Shown here piece after piece: positions 45,801 to 57,300 of a stretch of 64,000 bases of DNA; position 1 is the stretch's first letter, and each line of letters begins with the position of its first letter. The stretch is from Tilletia caries (lineage: Eukaryota > Basidiomycota > Exobasidiomycetes > Tilletiales > Tilletiaceae). A program made the position numbers and the translations under genes. Location of the stretch: contig JALUTQ010000045.1 of NCBI GenBank assembly GCA_032718865.1, forward strand, positions 124,001 through 188,000, read 5' to 3'. The notes beneath the pieces were generated by a model. That model was not told the origin of the DNA. It ran no database searches and saw only the letters and a list, made by a program, of their open reading frames with translations.

Positions 45801-48187
45801 GATTGAGGACTACACCTTCCCTGAGCTCGAGGACGGCGTCGAGCTCATCGAAGGCTTGCTCGCTGGTGTGCAGCTCGGCGCTGATGCCCTTGCTGGGTTT
45901 CCGAGCGTGAAGACGTTGCCCCACTACGCCCACCTGGGCTTCCACGGTGTCAATGTCTTCCAGAGCGACTCGAGAGGGGAGAGCATTGTGCTTACCCTGA
46001 ACGGCACGCACGAAGGCAGGAGGGTCGAGGAGATTGCTGCGACGTACGTCGGCAACAAGGTCTATCACAGCTGGCCCTTCCTGGCCGAGGGGAGGTGTGT
46101 CGCCCTCACGGATGGACTGTTCAAGTACGAGCTTGGCTTCGTCGGCGGTCGGCAGCAGATCATCAAGAATCCCATGTCGTCCGGTGAGATCTCGACCTGG
46201 GCTCGGAAGAAGGACCGGATCGAGCATACGTACAGCAAGCGGTTTGCTGTGATCACAGGACATGTGGACATGGTTCTGCACGTCGAGCCGTTGCGCGGTC
46301 TGAAGCGGACCGAAGAAGGTGCCTTCCTGAAGGACTTTGACGACAACCCGGACGCGCAGATCGACCTGGCGCTTCAGCTCGCGGTCAGGGCGATCCACTC
46401 CGAAGATCCGCGGTTCGCCGAGCAGCCTGCGTTGGAGCTCAAGGACGACTTCCCCGCGGGCACCGAGGTGTTCTTCCTGGGTGACAAGCTGTACGGCTCG
46501 CCTGCGAAGGTGCTCGACAATGCGGACGACAAGCTCAGCATTCTGGTGTACAGCTTTGAGCAGCAGCTCAAAGAGAACTACGCGATTATGCGGATGGTGA
46601 GCAGTGGGATCTCCGAGCGGTATTCACCTTCGTACCAGGTCTCGAAGCGGCTCGGCATCTCGGCTTTGGCGCTGTCGAAGATTACGAGCAGTCTGAAGAT
46701 GTCGATGGGTTCGAGCAGCGCGAATGTTGGGCTTAACCTCAAGTTTGAGTCGAAGGGGGAGAAGGTGCTTGGGTACAGTCGACGCAGTGCGACGGGGTGG
46801 GAGTTTAGCGACAAGGCGATCACGCTTATTCAGGAATATGTGGTATGTGATCTCTCTTCTTCTTCTCCGTCGTTTTATCATTGCAAAGTTCGATCAGAGC
46901 TGACGCGAGATTTGTGATTTTTTCGAACAGCAAACATTCCCGGAGGTTGCGGAGCGCATTACGCAGCGTCCTCGCGACGACTTGTCTTCTGCTGAGATGT
47001 TCTTCGGAGACGGCAATGCCAGCGAGCGGTTCCGCGAGCTCAAACACTGGATCAAGGAATCAGGGGTGCGAGACTTGGAGGCGGTGCCACTCTACGCCGA
47101 CACGCTTCCGAAGCAGACGATCTCTGTGCTCGAGCCATTCACCGAGCGGCTGGCCCTGGCCAAGGGCTCGCCTGAAGGACAGACAAAGCTCCGACGGCTC
47201 CGAATCGAGAAATTGCCTCGCACTGCGTTGCTGAAGCCTGCGCATGCACCATTCCGACTGCAGGGCCAGCGCTTCGCGTTGGGTGACCGCGTCATGGTCG
47301 TCCATGACCGGGGCAACGCCCCGCTTTCGGCCCTGGGCGTTGTGGTGGGTATCAAGCCGGGCAACCTGGATGTGCTCTTTGACTTGTCGTTCATGAGCGG
47401 CAGCACGCTCGAGGGACGGTGCTCGCCGCGTCGCGGTGGGACCGTCAACCCGTCTTCGCTGCTGAACCTGACCCAGCCACACTTGGTGCTTGCAAACGGC
47501 GCGACGTCGGCTGCGCCTGCGGCGCCGACGGGTGAGGGTGCACAGAATGGTCATCATCATCAGTCTGGTCGGGGTGGTGGTGCTCAGGGCGCGGGTCGTG
47601 GTCGCTTCCGTGGAGGGTATGGACAAGGTCAGCAGGCGGACCCAGCCTTCCAGCCGTACCGTCCCCCGAACGCATTCCGAGCAGCGCGGGGCGGAGGTGC
47701 ACCCCCCTCTGGACCTGGTCGCGGTCGTGGCGGACCTGGCGGGCTGTTGGGTCGCGGTGGGGCACACCACACGACGCCTGCGGTGCAGTCTGCGGTGTCG
47801 TTTGAGTCTGTCGCTTCAGGTCAGGCTCGTCCTAGCCAGACGCAACGCTCTGACGCGGTGCAGAACCCCCACCTCATGCTGTTGAACAACAACAACGGCT
47901 TTGGTGATGCAGGATCTCAACGTGGCGGTGGCTTCCGAGGCCGCGGTGGACGGGGTGGACAAAGTGCTGGACGCGGCAACTTCAGCAACAACAACAGCAA
48001 TGGCGACAGTGACGCGTTCGCAGGCGTGCCTCGCGGTCCTGCGGTGGCGGTCAACAATAATGGCCAAGGAGCAGCGAACAGTACTCGTGGCTTTGGCCGA
48101 GGAGGAGGTCGCGGTGGACGTGGACGTGGAGGAGGAGAAGGAGGCGGTCGGGGCGGCGGACGTGGCGGCGCAGCGCTCGCGACGTAA
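42867..48187 (+). CDS. XRN1: 5'-3' exoribonuclease 1 (Xrn1/Kem1)
   Basis: Degrades decapped mRNA 5' to 3' in the cytoplasm. Nine exons: 42867-42868, 42998-43070, 43160-43175, 43265-43579, 43705-44014, 44115-44474, 44562-45229, 45308-46842 and 46931-48187, 1511 aa, in frame throughout. The first exon contributes only AT of the start codon; G comes from exon 2, giving MGVPKFFRAVSERYP. Exon 3 is 16 nt (IPEFD/G). Nuclease motifs: LYLDMNGIIHNCSHP, GVAPRAKMNQQRSRRF, GHEVPGEGEHKIMEHIR and [43 protein letters not shown] and FRPFDQLMGVLPA continue the core, followed by the D1-D4/SH3-like region. The last 240 residues are Gly/Arg/Asn-rich RGG-type sequence. The usual RW in MGVPKFFRW is RA here. Confidence 0.96.
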
Positions 48188-49602
48188 TACATTCAATCTC
48201 AGGACAACACGGCCCCCTACACCCCCTCCTGGCCGACCTCGTCATTCATCTTCCCTTCTTTCGAACCGCACGGTGGGGCCGCTTTCTGTGCCAACTTTGG
48301 AGATCCCTTTTCGAGATTGCGGTGATGCTCTCTGCCCAACTTTGGAGATGCCTTTTCAAGAGCACGGTGATTACCCAGGGGTCCTACGCCGGCAGGCGGC
48401 AGCCAAACTCCCCCTGATGATGCGGTGAACAATTGCTCGGCCCTTTGTCCCTACGCTTGCGCGCCTTATCAAGCATGAGTCCCATGGAACAATTCGAACA
48501 TCTTGTATGTATAACACGCTCTTCGCAGGAGAGGTCAGCTTGAGCGTCGATTGCGGAAGGGGGGAGAGTCATGGGGATAGATGTCAGTCATCTCGTTGTG
48601 GACTGTGGAGCGATGACCATGTGAAGGAAGAGCCAAGAGGTGAGAACTGAGAGCGTAGCAACTTACACAGCAAGATACATGACAGCGAACAAGTAAGATG
48701 CCCTGCATGGATCTACACGGACGGCGGACGCCCGGCTCCCCCCCGGACGTCCTTCTCCCGCTTCTCTTCCAGCCGCCAGCATGCTGAGTAGCGCAGTCAG
48801 TAAAGTCAGTAAGTCAGCACTGAGCACACTACCGTCAGCTCCCGTCTGGCTCTTCCTCAAGCGTTCTGTGGGGCACGGGGCAAGCCCCTAAAGGCTAAAG
48901 ATCTAAATGGTGCTCGCCTCGCAAGATTTAGGAGCGTCTCAGAACGAGGTGGGATGTGCGAACCATAATATCGCTCGGTCCCTTCTCGCCCTCCTCCCCC
49001 GCGAGCTCGTTCCCAGATCACCCTCATCTTGCACCCATGACCCAGCTCCACGCTTATTCGCTTCCAGCTCTCGGCGGCAAACTCTCGAATGAATGGGAGG
49101 CGGATCTGCTGCAAAGAAGGTGAGACGGATGATCGTCCCCGAGCACATGCTCTGCATCAACGGAAGTAGGCCAAGGATTTAGTATATGAGACACGCTTTC
49201 GGCGCTAAAGCTTTGTTCGTACCTTCATCATCAGCTAAATGAACGACCTTCTATCTCATTCGCGGCCTTCGCGGCCTCGTCTAGCTCGCGCCTCGCAGAG
49301 TTGCCGTACTGTAGGCCGTGCGTACGCCGTGCTCATCTTCTCCCGTTGCAGCTCGGAACATGCGCTCGCTCGAAGGGCGCGTACGTATAAGTACGAGGAC
49401 AGGGATAACTCGCCGGCGGAAACCCTCCCTCTACATCCTCCTCACGCTGAGCTCACCTTTTATTCCCTTTTCCCTCCTCCCCCCCCCCTCCCTTTTCAAA
49501 AGCAGGCTCATCACTGAGTTTCTCCCCCCTTCCCACCTTTTTCAGCCCATCTTTCCCCAGGGTTCCCTCATTGCGGTCTCGGCATCGACTCAGTCTCGAG
49601 CG
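48188..49602. other. Intergenic region between XRN1 and the beta-glucosidase gene
   Basis: 1.4 kb without a supported gene. Near 48290-48372 two imperfect tandem copies of a unit of about 44 bp (core CCAACTTTGGAGAT and CTTTT...CGGTGAT) follow the XRN1 stop. The last 150 nt before 49603 are strongly pyrimidine-rich (ccctcctccccccccc), a typical leader. Confidence 0.45.
48290..48372 (+). repeat. Imperfect tandem direct repeat downstream of XRN1
   Basis: Two copies sharing CCAACTTTGGAGAT-c/g-CCTTTT and a downstream CGGTGAT, 44 nt apart, in the XRN1 3' region. Confidence 0.7.
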
Positions 49603-52600
49603 ATGAAGATTACCTTGGCAGCCTTGGTCGTCGGCAATCTGGCCCTGGCCGCGTCCGGCGCCCAGTCTCGCCTGGAGAGTCGCGTCCAGCGTGATTCACA
49701 TCACCTTCAGAACCGCGGTCTCGTCGATAGCCTTCTGGTAAATGTCCTCAACACGGCGTCGAACGAGCTCGAGGACCTCCTCGGAGCTCAGGGCTCCAAC
49801 CAACTTTTCACGCCTTTGACCAGCCTGTTCCAGAAGACAAACCATCAGGGTCAATCACCAAAGTCCGGCGGCTCCGGTCAGGTCTACCCATCCGATGCCC
49901 GTCGACCCTCGATGAGACCTCCTCCAGGCGCTGACACTCCCAAGTTCAGGACGCCCAACGACACCCCACCTCCGCCTCTCAAGGCCACCGGCAACAGCAA
50001 GTGGGCAGGTGCCATCACGAAGGCCCAAGCTATGGTGGCCAAGCTGAATTCTACCGAAAAAGTCGGTCTGGTTACGGGTGTCGGCTGGCAAAACGGCCAG
50101 TGTGTTGGCAACATAGCGGCCATCCCCCGCGTCGGATTCGGCGGTCTTTGTCTCCAGGACTCTCCTCTCGGTGTTCGCTTCGCGGACCGTGTGACAGTGA
50201 GTTTTAACTAGCCATTGTACATTCCTTGCTCACACCGGCCGCATCAACTAACAGTATCCCGGATTCCCTCGCCTGGAAGGTATTCCCGGCTGGAATTACA
50301 ACCGCCGCGACATTCAGTCTCGACTTGATCTACAAGCGTGGCAAAGCTATGGGTGAAGAGTTCCGCAGCAAAGGCGCAAACATACAACTTGGCCCGGGAT
50401 TAAACTTCCTCCGCGCACCCGCGGGCGGACGATCTTTCGAATATGCCGGTGGCGACCCCTACCTCGCCGGAGAAGTTGGCTTCCAGACGGTGGACGGTAT
50501 CCAGAGTGTTGGTGTACAGGCCAACGCGAAGCACTACCTCTGTGAGAGCCCATCATTCCTTTGCAATCTAACGCGGGTGACTGACTGTCACTGTGCTTTG
50601 GATAAACTCAGTCAACGATCAGGAGCACTTCCGAAATGAGTATTCGAGTAATGTCGACGCGCGTACGACAAGAGAGATCTACGCCCACCCCTTCCTGCGA
50701 ACCATCCAAGCCGACGTTGCCAGCTTCATGTGCAGTTACAACAGAGTCAACGGTACCTGGGCGTGCAGCAATGCCGAGCTCATCAACGGCCTCCTCAAGA
50801 CTGAAATGGGTTTCCAAGGGCCTGTCATCAGTGACTGTAAGTCTCAATCGAAAAGGCGCTTCTTCCCACGTGCTGCAATTCTGACCTTGTTCTTTGTCAC
50901 CGCCGGGATGGAAAAGGGGGAGCACAGCACAGCGGTATAGACACGGCAAATGCCGGCATGGACATGACAATGCCGGGCGACGAGCTGTGCTGCTTCCAGG
51001 GTCAGAACAGTGTGAGTTCAATGTCCTTCGGAAAGTGGATAAAGCCGACACATTTGCTGATTGTCTCCTTTCGGTGCGGTTTCTTGGGCATCGCCAGACT
51101 CTATGGGGCGGAAACCTCACTACGTCAGTACAAAACGGCACAGTCGCTAGCTCGCGTGTAGACGACATGGCGACGCGTATTTTTGCAGCCTGGTATCTGC
51201 TCGGCCAGGATGATCCCAATTACCCAACCCCAAACTTCAACTCGTTCAACAAAATCTCGTCTGACAACAAGAACATTGACGCCACGGCTGACCACGACAA
51301 GATTGCACGCGAGGTCGCTGCGGCGGGTATCGTGTTGGTCAAGAACAAGAACAAGGCACTGCCGCTCAAGAAGCCCAAGTCGATTGCTGTTATCGGCGGC
51401 AATGCTGGGGTACGTTCTTCTCTGTCTACACACCTTTTTGACATGCTTTGTATTCCCTCGCTGACCGGTGCTCTTTGTCTATCCCGCAGCCCGCTTACAA
51501 CGGACCCAACTTCTACTCTGACCACGCCGGCTACGATGGCATCGTCGCTGAAGGTTGGGGATCCGGAACCGCCGACTTTTCGTACCTCATCAGTCCGTAC
51601 GAGGCCCTCCAACAGCGTGCCCGTACAGATCGTACCTCGTTCACCTGGTCTTTCAACGACTATGACCTCAAGAATGCCAAGGCTGTCGCCACTGTTGTGG
51701 AGAAGGCCATCGTCTTCATCGCGACGATGAGTGGCGAAGACTACCTTGTGAGTTGCTATCATCCGCAAAGGCCAGTACTGCTTACGGTGGAGGCAGGGCA
51801 GTGAGGTTGACACAGTTCGTCCTGAATTCTTCAGACCTTCAATGGCAACGAGGGAGATCGCAACAATCTGACATCGTGGCATCAAGGCGACGCGCTCGTG
51901 CAAGCTGTGGCCTCTGTGCAGAAGAACACTATCGTTGTCGTCAACGGACCCGCCCAGGTTGATGTGGAGGCATGGTAAGTCTCTTGCGTTTTGGCTCTCA
52001 AGGAACGTCCCTAACCCTCTTCTACCTGCCCCCCTTTTGGAAATCAGGATCGAGCATCCAAACGTAACAGCGGTCCTATTTGCTCATATGGGAGGGAGCG
52101 AGAGCGGCAACGCGGTCCGTGACGTGAGTACATCATCATGTTCTAAAAGTTCCAAGTATCTCAGACTAATGGTCTCTTTCATGCCTTCTGTCCTACCAGG
52201 TCCTTTACGGCGCCCAGAACCCGAGCGGGCGTCTCCCGTACACTCTCGCCAAGAAGCGCTCGGACTACTCCGCAGACGTTCTATACTCTAGCTCGGAGAA
52301 GTATATGGATCTTCCTTACAGCGAAGGCCTGTTCGTGGACTACCGGCACTTCGACCACAAAAACATCACTCCTCGCTTTGAATTCGGATTTGGATTAGGA
52401 TACTCAACTTTCAAAGTACGTCCACTCAACCTTGAGGTGGCCAATTGGGTCTAGTTTGCAAATGACACCTCTATCTTTATTTGTCCCTGACTGCAACAGT
52501 ATGGCGCTGCTTCGGGCGAATGGATTGGCGACAAGGACTTCAACTCGAAGTGGGGCGACAGCCAAGCAAAGAGCGGGCTGCCGGACTGGCTCTTTGCCGA

Positions 52601-52892
52601 TACCTATCGCGTCAATTTCACACTGACCAACACCGGTAAAATCGACGACTTCGAGGTTCCCCAAGTCTACCTCGGATTCCCGTCCTCCTCCGGCGAGCCC
52701 CCGAAGGTCCTTCGTGCTTTCGATCGATTTGCCGTCAAGGCCGGTGCGACCATCAACGTCTCGTTCACCTTGAACGCGTACGACCTCTCCACATACGATG
52801 TCACGGAGGGACGATGGCTGATGCCCTCCGGTTCGATCGATGTCCTCGTCGGTCAATCGAGCCGCAAGATCAAATCAACCTTCACCATTTGA
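49603..52892 (+). CDS. Secreted beta-glucosidase, glycoside hydrolase family 3
   Basis: Hydrolyses beta-glucosidic bonds of cello-oligosaccharides or related glucosides outside the cell. Ten exons: 49603-50196, 50280-50541, 50612-50836, 50917-51011, 51098-51409, 51490-51747, 51835-51974, 52048-52123, 52200-52415 and 52500-52892, 856 aa. A signal peptide (MKITLAALVVGNLALAASGA) is followed by a Pro/Ser-rich linker to about residue 135. The GH3 N domain has GVGWQNGQCVGNIAAIPR, LCLQDSPLGVRF, FPAGITTAAT, GPGLNF...GGRSFEYAGGDPYLAG and NDQEHFRNEYSSN. The nucleophile is Asp360 in GPVISDWGAQHSG. The C domain (ATMSGEDYLTFNGNEGDRNN) and a fibronectin-III-like end (ADTYRVNFTLTNTG...VPQVYLGFP) complete the usual architecture. 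Potential N-glycosylation sites are frequent. Confidence 0.93.
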
Positions 52893-53293
52893 ACCTGATA
52901 TGCACAAATCCAACGACCGCATCACTTGCGCCGGATCATCTTCGCGTTTACCTTGTCATCCAAATATGTACTCCGCTGCGCCTTCCGCCTCCTTGTCGCC
53001 TTGTCACATATATCTTGCTCCCTATCTACGATGTCACGATTCAAAGAGAATTCTGTCTTCCAGTCGCGACTCTTTCGTGGCGCAGGACTTTGAAAGGATG
53101 ATCGATGATACATACATACAGGTTGCATTATTGGGTACCGAGATGCAGAACTGAGAAAAACTGAATTGTCCTTAGCCCTCGACGACACGGCCAACGCTAA
53201 GTGCAAAGGTCGAAAGGATAATTAAGCAAGGAAGGACAGTACGAGTGAGTGCCCGTCGTCTTGGCCGCTACCTGCGCCACGGTATCTGCGCAG
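52893..53293. other. Convergent intergenic region
   Basis: 400 nt holding the 3' ends of the beta-glucosidase and the polymerase-LYR gene. No other feature seen. Confidence 0.45.
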
Positions 53294-54304
53294 CTACCTC
53301 CACCAATGGTCTCTCGACCCACTGGGAACCTTCGTCTCCGTCCCCTTCTCCCGTCGCTCCTTGCCCTTCCGTATTTTGAGCATTTCGGCGACTCGTTCCC
53401 TCGCCCGGCGTGCCGATGTGGCCTTCCGAAGAATCTTCTCCGGCATCATCATGCTCTCCCGCTCCTTCGCCCGGTTCTCGACGTTGCGCACCCGTGACAC
53501 CTCTGAGGAGATGAAGTCGTCCCAACCATTTGATGCTCCAAAGGTCGACCGCGATTGGCCCTCCGTCACTTGCGGAAGATAGTCACGCTCCGCTTGACGG
53601 TCAGAGGCAATACTGTCTCGAAAATGGACGACGTCCTTCAGGTGCTCGAACAGACGAGCTCTCTGGCGTCTGCGCCGAACGATCGTCATTGTCACCGGTA
53701 GAGGCTGGACAGGCTTGTACCTCGGCAGTGGAGGATTGTCTTTCGTCGGACGCAACACTGAGCCCGAAATGTGCGGGATCGGAGGCGGGTTGATCCATTG
53801 GTTCTGCGAGCACATGAAAGCATTGACTGGTTAGGATCATGATTATGATAGCCAGCATTAATAACAGTCTCACCTCGAATCGACGCTCCTGCTCTCGGTA
53901 GCTGCGTTTAGTATCCTGCTTCTTCAGTCTGCGGTCTTGCCTCTCGACCTGTGCCCGAGCTTTTGCGTCGCCCTTGGCGTTTAAGCGAAGCAATGTCAGC
54001 CACTGTGAAGGACGAAGAATTGCTGTTCTCAGTTTGCCGAACGCAAGATGCGGTTGGGGGTTGAGGTAGTGCTGACCCATTCGGCTTGCTCGATGAGCAT
54101 GTTCGTCTGCGTCCGGGTGACGAGCCGTTTCTTGGACTTGAACCGAGACTTGAGATATGCTCGCAACGTGACGCAGGTTGCAGGGCACAGTCGCAAAATG
54201 GGCCGGTACAACCCCCAAAGTACCTTCATTCGGTGTTCACGAAGGCGATAAAATGGCCGACCAGGACCTCGAATTGCGACGCGCGATGGGATAAGTGCCG
54301 CCAT
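53294..54304 (-). CDS. Alternative model: stand-alone LYR-motif (Cup1-like) gene
   Basis: If translation starts at the ATG at 54304 (context agacATGg, favourable), the product is about 288 aa from exons 54304-54077, 54002-53874 and 53803-53294. It holds an N-terminal LYR-type motif (WGLYRPILRL), Arg/Lys-rich helices and a basic C-terminus. LYR proteins are small mitochondrial factors that bind acyl-carrier protein and assist Fe-S clusters or complex assembly. This frame is identical to that of the upstream polymerase, with no stop between. A separate gene would therefore leave the polymerase without its own stop unless it is spliced differently. Intron 1 uses a weak gtcagc donor and a strong ccttcacag acceptor; intron 2 is gtgaga...ctcgcag. 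Confidence 0.45.
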
Positions 54305-57300
54305 GTCTTGAATATCCTTCAGCAACGAGCCCTTCAAGCGGAGATCACTGGCTGTAGAACGGATTGCAGCAGTAGAGTACTGTGCCTCGCCGGTCGCACG
54401 CGTAGACGTCACATTGCGTCGAGCTCCGCTCGCTGCTAAGGTGCCAGTACGCTTTGTTGAGTACGAACGTTTTCGGGGTGTCTTCTCTTCGATAGCGGTT
54501 CCGGCGCACTCATCGAGCCAGGCTTCTTCCAACTCGGCTGTAGACGCTTTAGATCTTCGTCGTTTCGGCACTGGTTCCGACGGATCTGAATCGACCTGGC
54601 GCGGTTTCCTTGAAGTTTCTTTTTTCTCTGCGGGCGAGGCTGCACCCTTTCTGCGCACCTTGTGATCCTCGCGAGCCATGAGTTCCTCCAATTTCGCCCG
54701 CTTGTCGAGAGCACGAATTTCATTGACGTCGCTTGTTGCTTGCGCTTCCAGGTAGTATTGACCCTGTGGGCCAATGGACCGGTGCTGTTGATGCGTCGGT
54801 TGGTATGGAGGATAAGCGACTGGTTGATCTGAGATCGGAATGGGCGCTTCCCAGTGCATGGGCTGGCCGTCCGCGCGCAAGGTTCCTGAATTGGTTCGCT
54901 CCAGAATAGCCTCGATATCAAGCGCTTCTCCGTGTGGGATTGGCTTCGGGTGACTCGGTGTGATACAGGGGTCGTCGACTTCTTTTCGCAAGACATGGTC
55001 GATGTCAACCTGGGCAAAGAAGGCACAACTTTGCGGCAGATCATCCATCTCCAGTTTGTACGCAAACATACTGCGAGTCCAGAGATTCGAAACTTGTAGA
55101 GCCAATGCGGTGCGGTACTGGTCCTCTTCACGACATAAGTATCGCACTTCGTCGTGCACACTCAGCATGAAGCGAGCAGAGATGTCGTATTTCTTGCAGA
55201 GATGCTCCATTGAGCTGATGAGCAGATGCAGGTAGTCGACGCCACTGGATTGCACTACCCAGTTGATGCGACTCGGCATGTAGTCTCCGCCGACCTTGGT
55301 CTTGTCCAGCACATTGGGATTGGCCTTGGGAAGGTACTCGCGGGAGAGTGCTGCAGTGATTCCACAATCAAGGGCAGGCGTCTGGGGATTCTCGCTCAAG
55401 GCTATCGCTTCAAGCTTGTTGAACACATAGCTCTCCGTGCCGCCATGCCAGAATTTGCGGCCGAAGTACTCAGAGCGGTGAGTGTTGAGACCCTTCGTGG
55501 CGCGATACAGAGCCTTCGCTCGGTCCGCCGCTTCGGCAGTGCTCAGCTTGGGGTTTGCTTTGAGCATGAGTTGTGTGGCATGCTTAATGCCTGCGCCGTA
55601 AATGCGAGAGTAGTTGAACACTTTAGCCTGGTTTCGACTCGTGCCCAGGATGGAGGCCGTCTTGCTGTGCAGATCCGTGCCCAAAGACTTGGTACCCTCC
55701 AGAGTCATCCAGCCAACAGCTGTTGCCCCGTGCATGCCAAACTGTGCGTCACCCATGACACTACAGATCCACAATTCCTCACTATCGACATCAGCACCGA
55801 CGATTCTCCAGCCCGGAGGTGCCTTGACCATCGACTTTAATTCCGATCCCACGCGATTCTTCTTCGCATTTGACGCCGTGAGCCATGTGCGCTCTATCGC
55901 TCTTCTCGTGATGGTGCCCATAGTGATGACTTGGGGCAGAATGACAGCAAGATTGGCCATCGCATCGCCGGATGCGCCGTCCCGAGAGATGATCGCGCCA
56001 GCTTGACCTTGCTGGACCACCATCTGATTCATGATGCGATCGCGGGCAGAGACCCAGTAGGCACACTCGCTATTCAGCGACATTGCCTTCTGGGCAGCAT
56101 CTGAACCCGGCACCTTCTCACTGGCACCCCGATCGCCGGATTTCTTGACACTGAGCCCAGCCTGTAGCGTTTGGTTTTCGAAGTAAGGCATAAAGGATTT
56201 TGAAAATGGAGATCCAACGTTCGCCTCCTCTCCGGAAGCGTGTGGCAATTTGTGAAAGTTGGCATCTTCCGTTCTTGTTGCATCCGAAAGAGACTGGTCG
56301 GCTTCCAACTTGAATATTAGCGGCTTCCGACGATTCGTCGACGATGCGTCTCCTGCTGCTTGGACATCGGCAGGAAGTTGACGATACGTCCAGCCGAATT
56401 CACGACTGTGAAAGAGTGGGCAGCCCTTCCAGGTGAGTTGCAGAAGAAGTGGCGCGATTCTGCTGCGTACTGAAAGCTCCATGGCAGGGTGATGCCCTCG
56501 ATCTGTCTCGACTGCAGCAGGTTCTGCATCGGCCTCGTCGGGCGACGCCCGAGTCAACTTGACGATGTCCCAATACCATTTGGGCCACCATGAAAGTGCC
56601 GCGGTGGATGATTCTTTATCCTTCTGCGGGGAAGCCGGTGGGTCCTTGCTTTGGGGGAGAGTCGATGGGTCGTAGGCTGATGCATAAGGCAGCCGGCTCC
56701 TCTGGGCGGGTACCCACTCCCAAGGAAGATCGAAGTCGCCTAAAGGGCCGTCGGTACCAGTATTAGCTTTGTTGCGTCTGTAAGCCTCTACCAGGTCCCA
56801 GGCACACCGCTCCAGCGCGTCACAAGCATCCTCGTTGTGTCCGTCCTCTAAGGCATCTAGCGCCTCCTGCCCAATAGTCGATGCGCTCGTTATGTCCGAC
56901 TTGTACGCAAAAGCTTTGGCGAATGGAGATGAGGTTCCCAACTCCACCCTGCCGGTTTCTTTCCCCTTCTTAGTCTTCCGCACCGCGATCCATTCCTCTT
57001 CTTTGACGATTTTGTAGCGCTTGCGATAGCGAAGTTCGAGTAGCGCATGTGCCAAGGGCGATCGAAGCGTCAGACCACCTTTCGCCTGCGTCCGAGAGGC
57101 AGCGTCTCGATACCACTTTGGCACAGCAATGTGGGTGGCGGAGTCCAATGTTTGCGGCCCGGTCTCTGCAGATGCAGATGCAGGTGCGTTGGAGTCCGCT
57201 TCCACCTTCAGCCGCCGTTGCTTCGGCTTCTTAGGAGTCCAGTCCAGCTGCTTCAGCCAGGGATCCGTTTCTACATAGTCGATAGCCGCGTCGCCAGAGA

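Noticed and set aside
44596..46398. 600-codon open frame on the minus strand over XRN1
   Set aside because: Antisense shadow of highly conserved XRN1 coding exons; lacks any family similarity.
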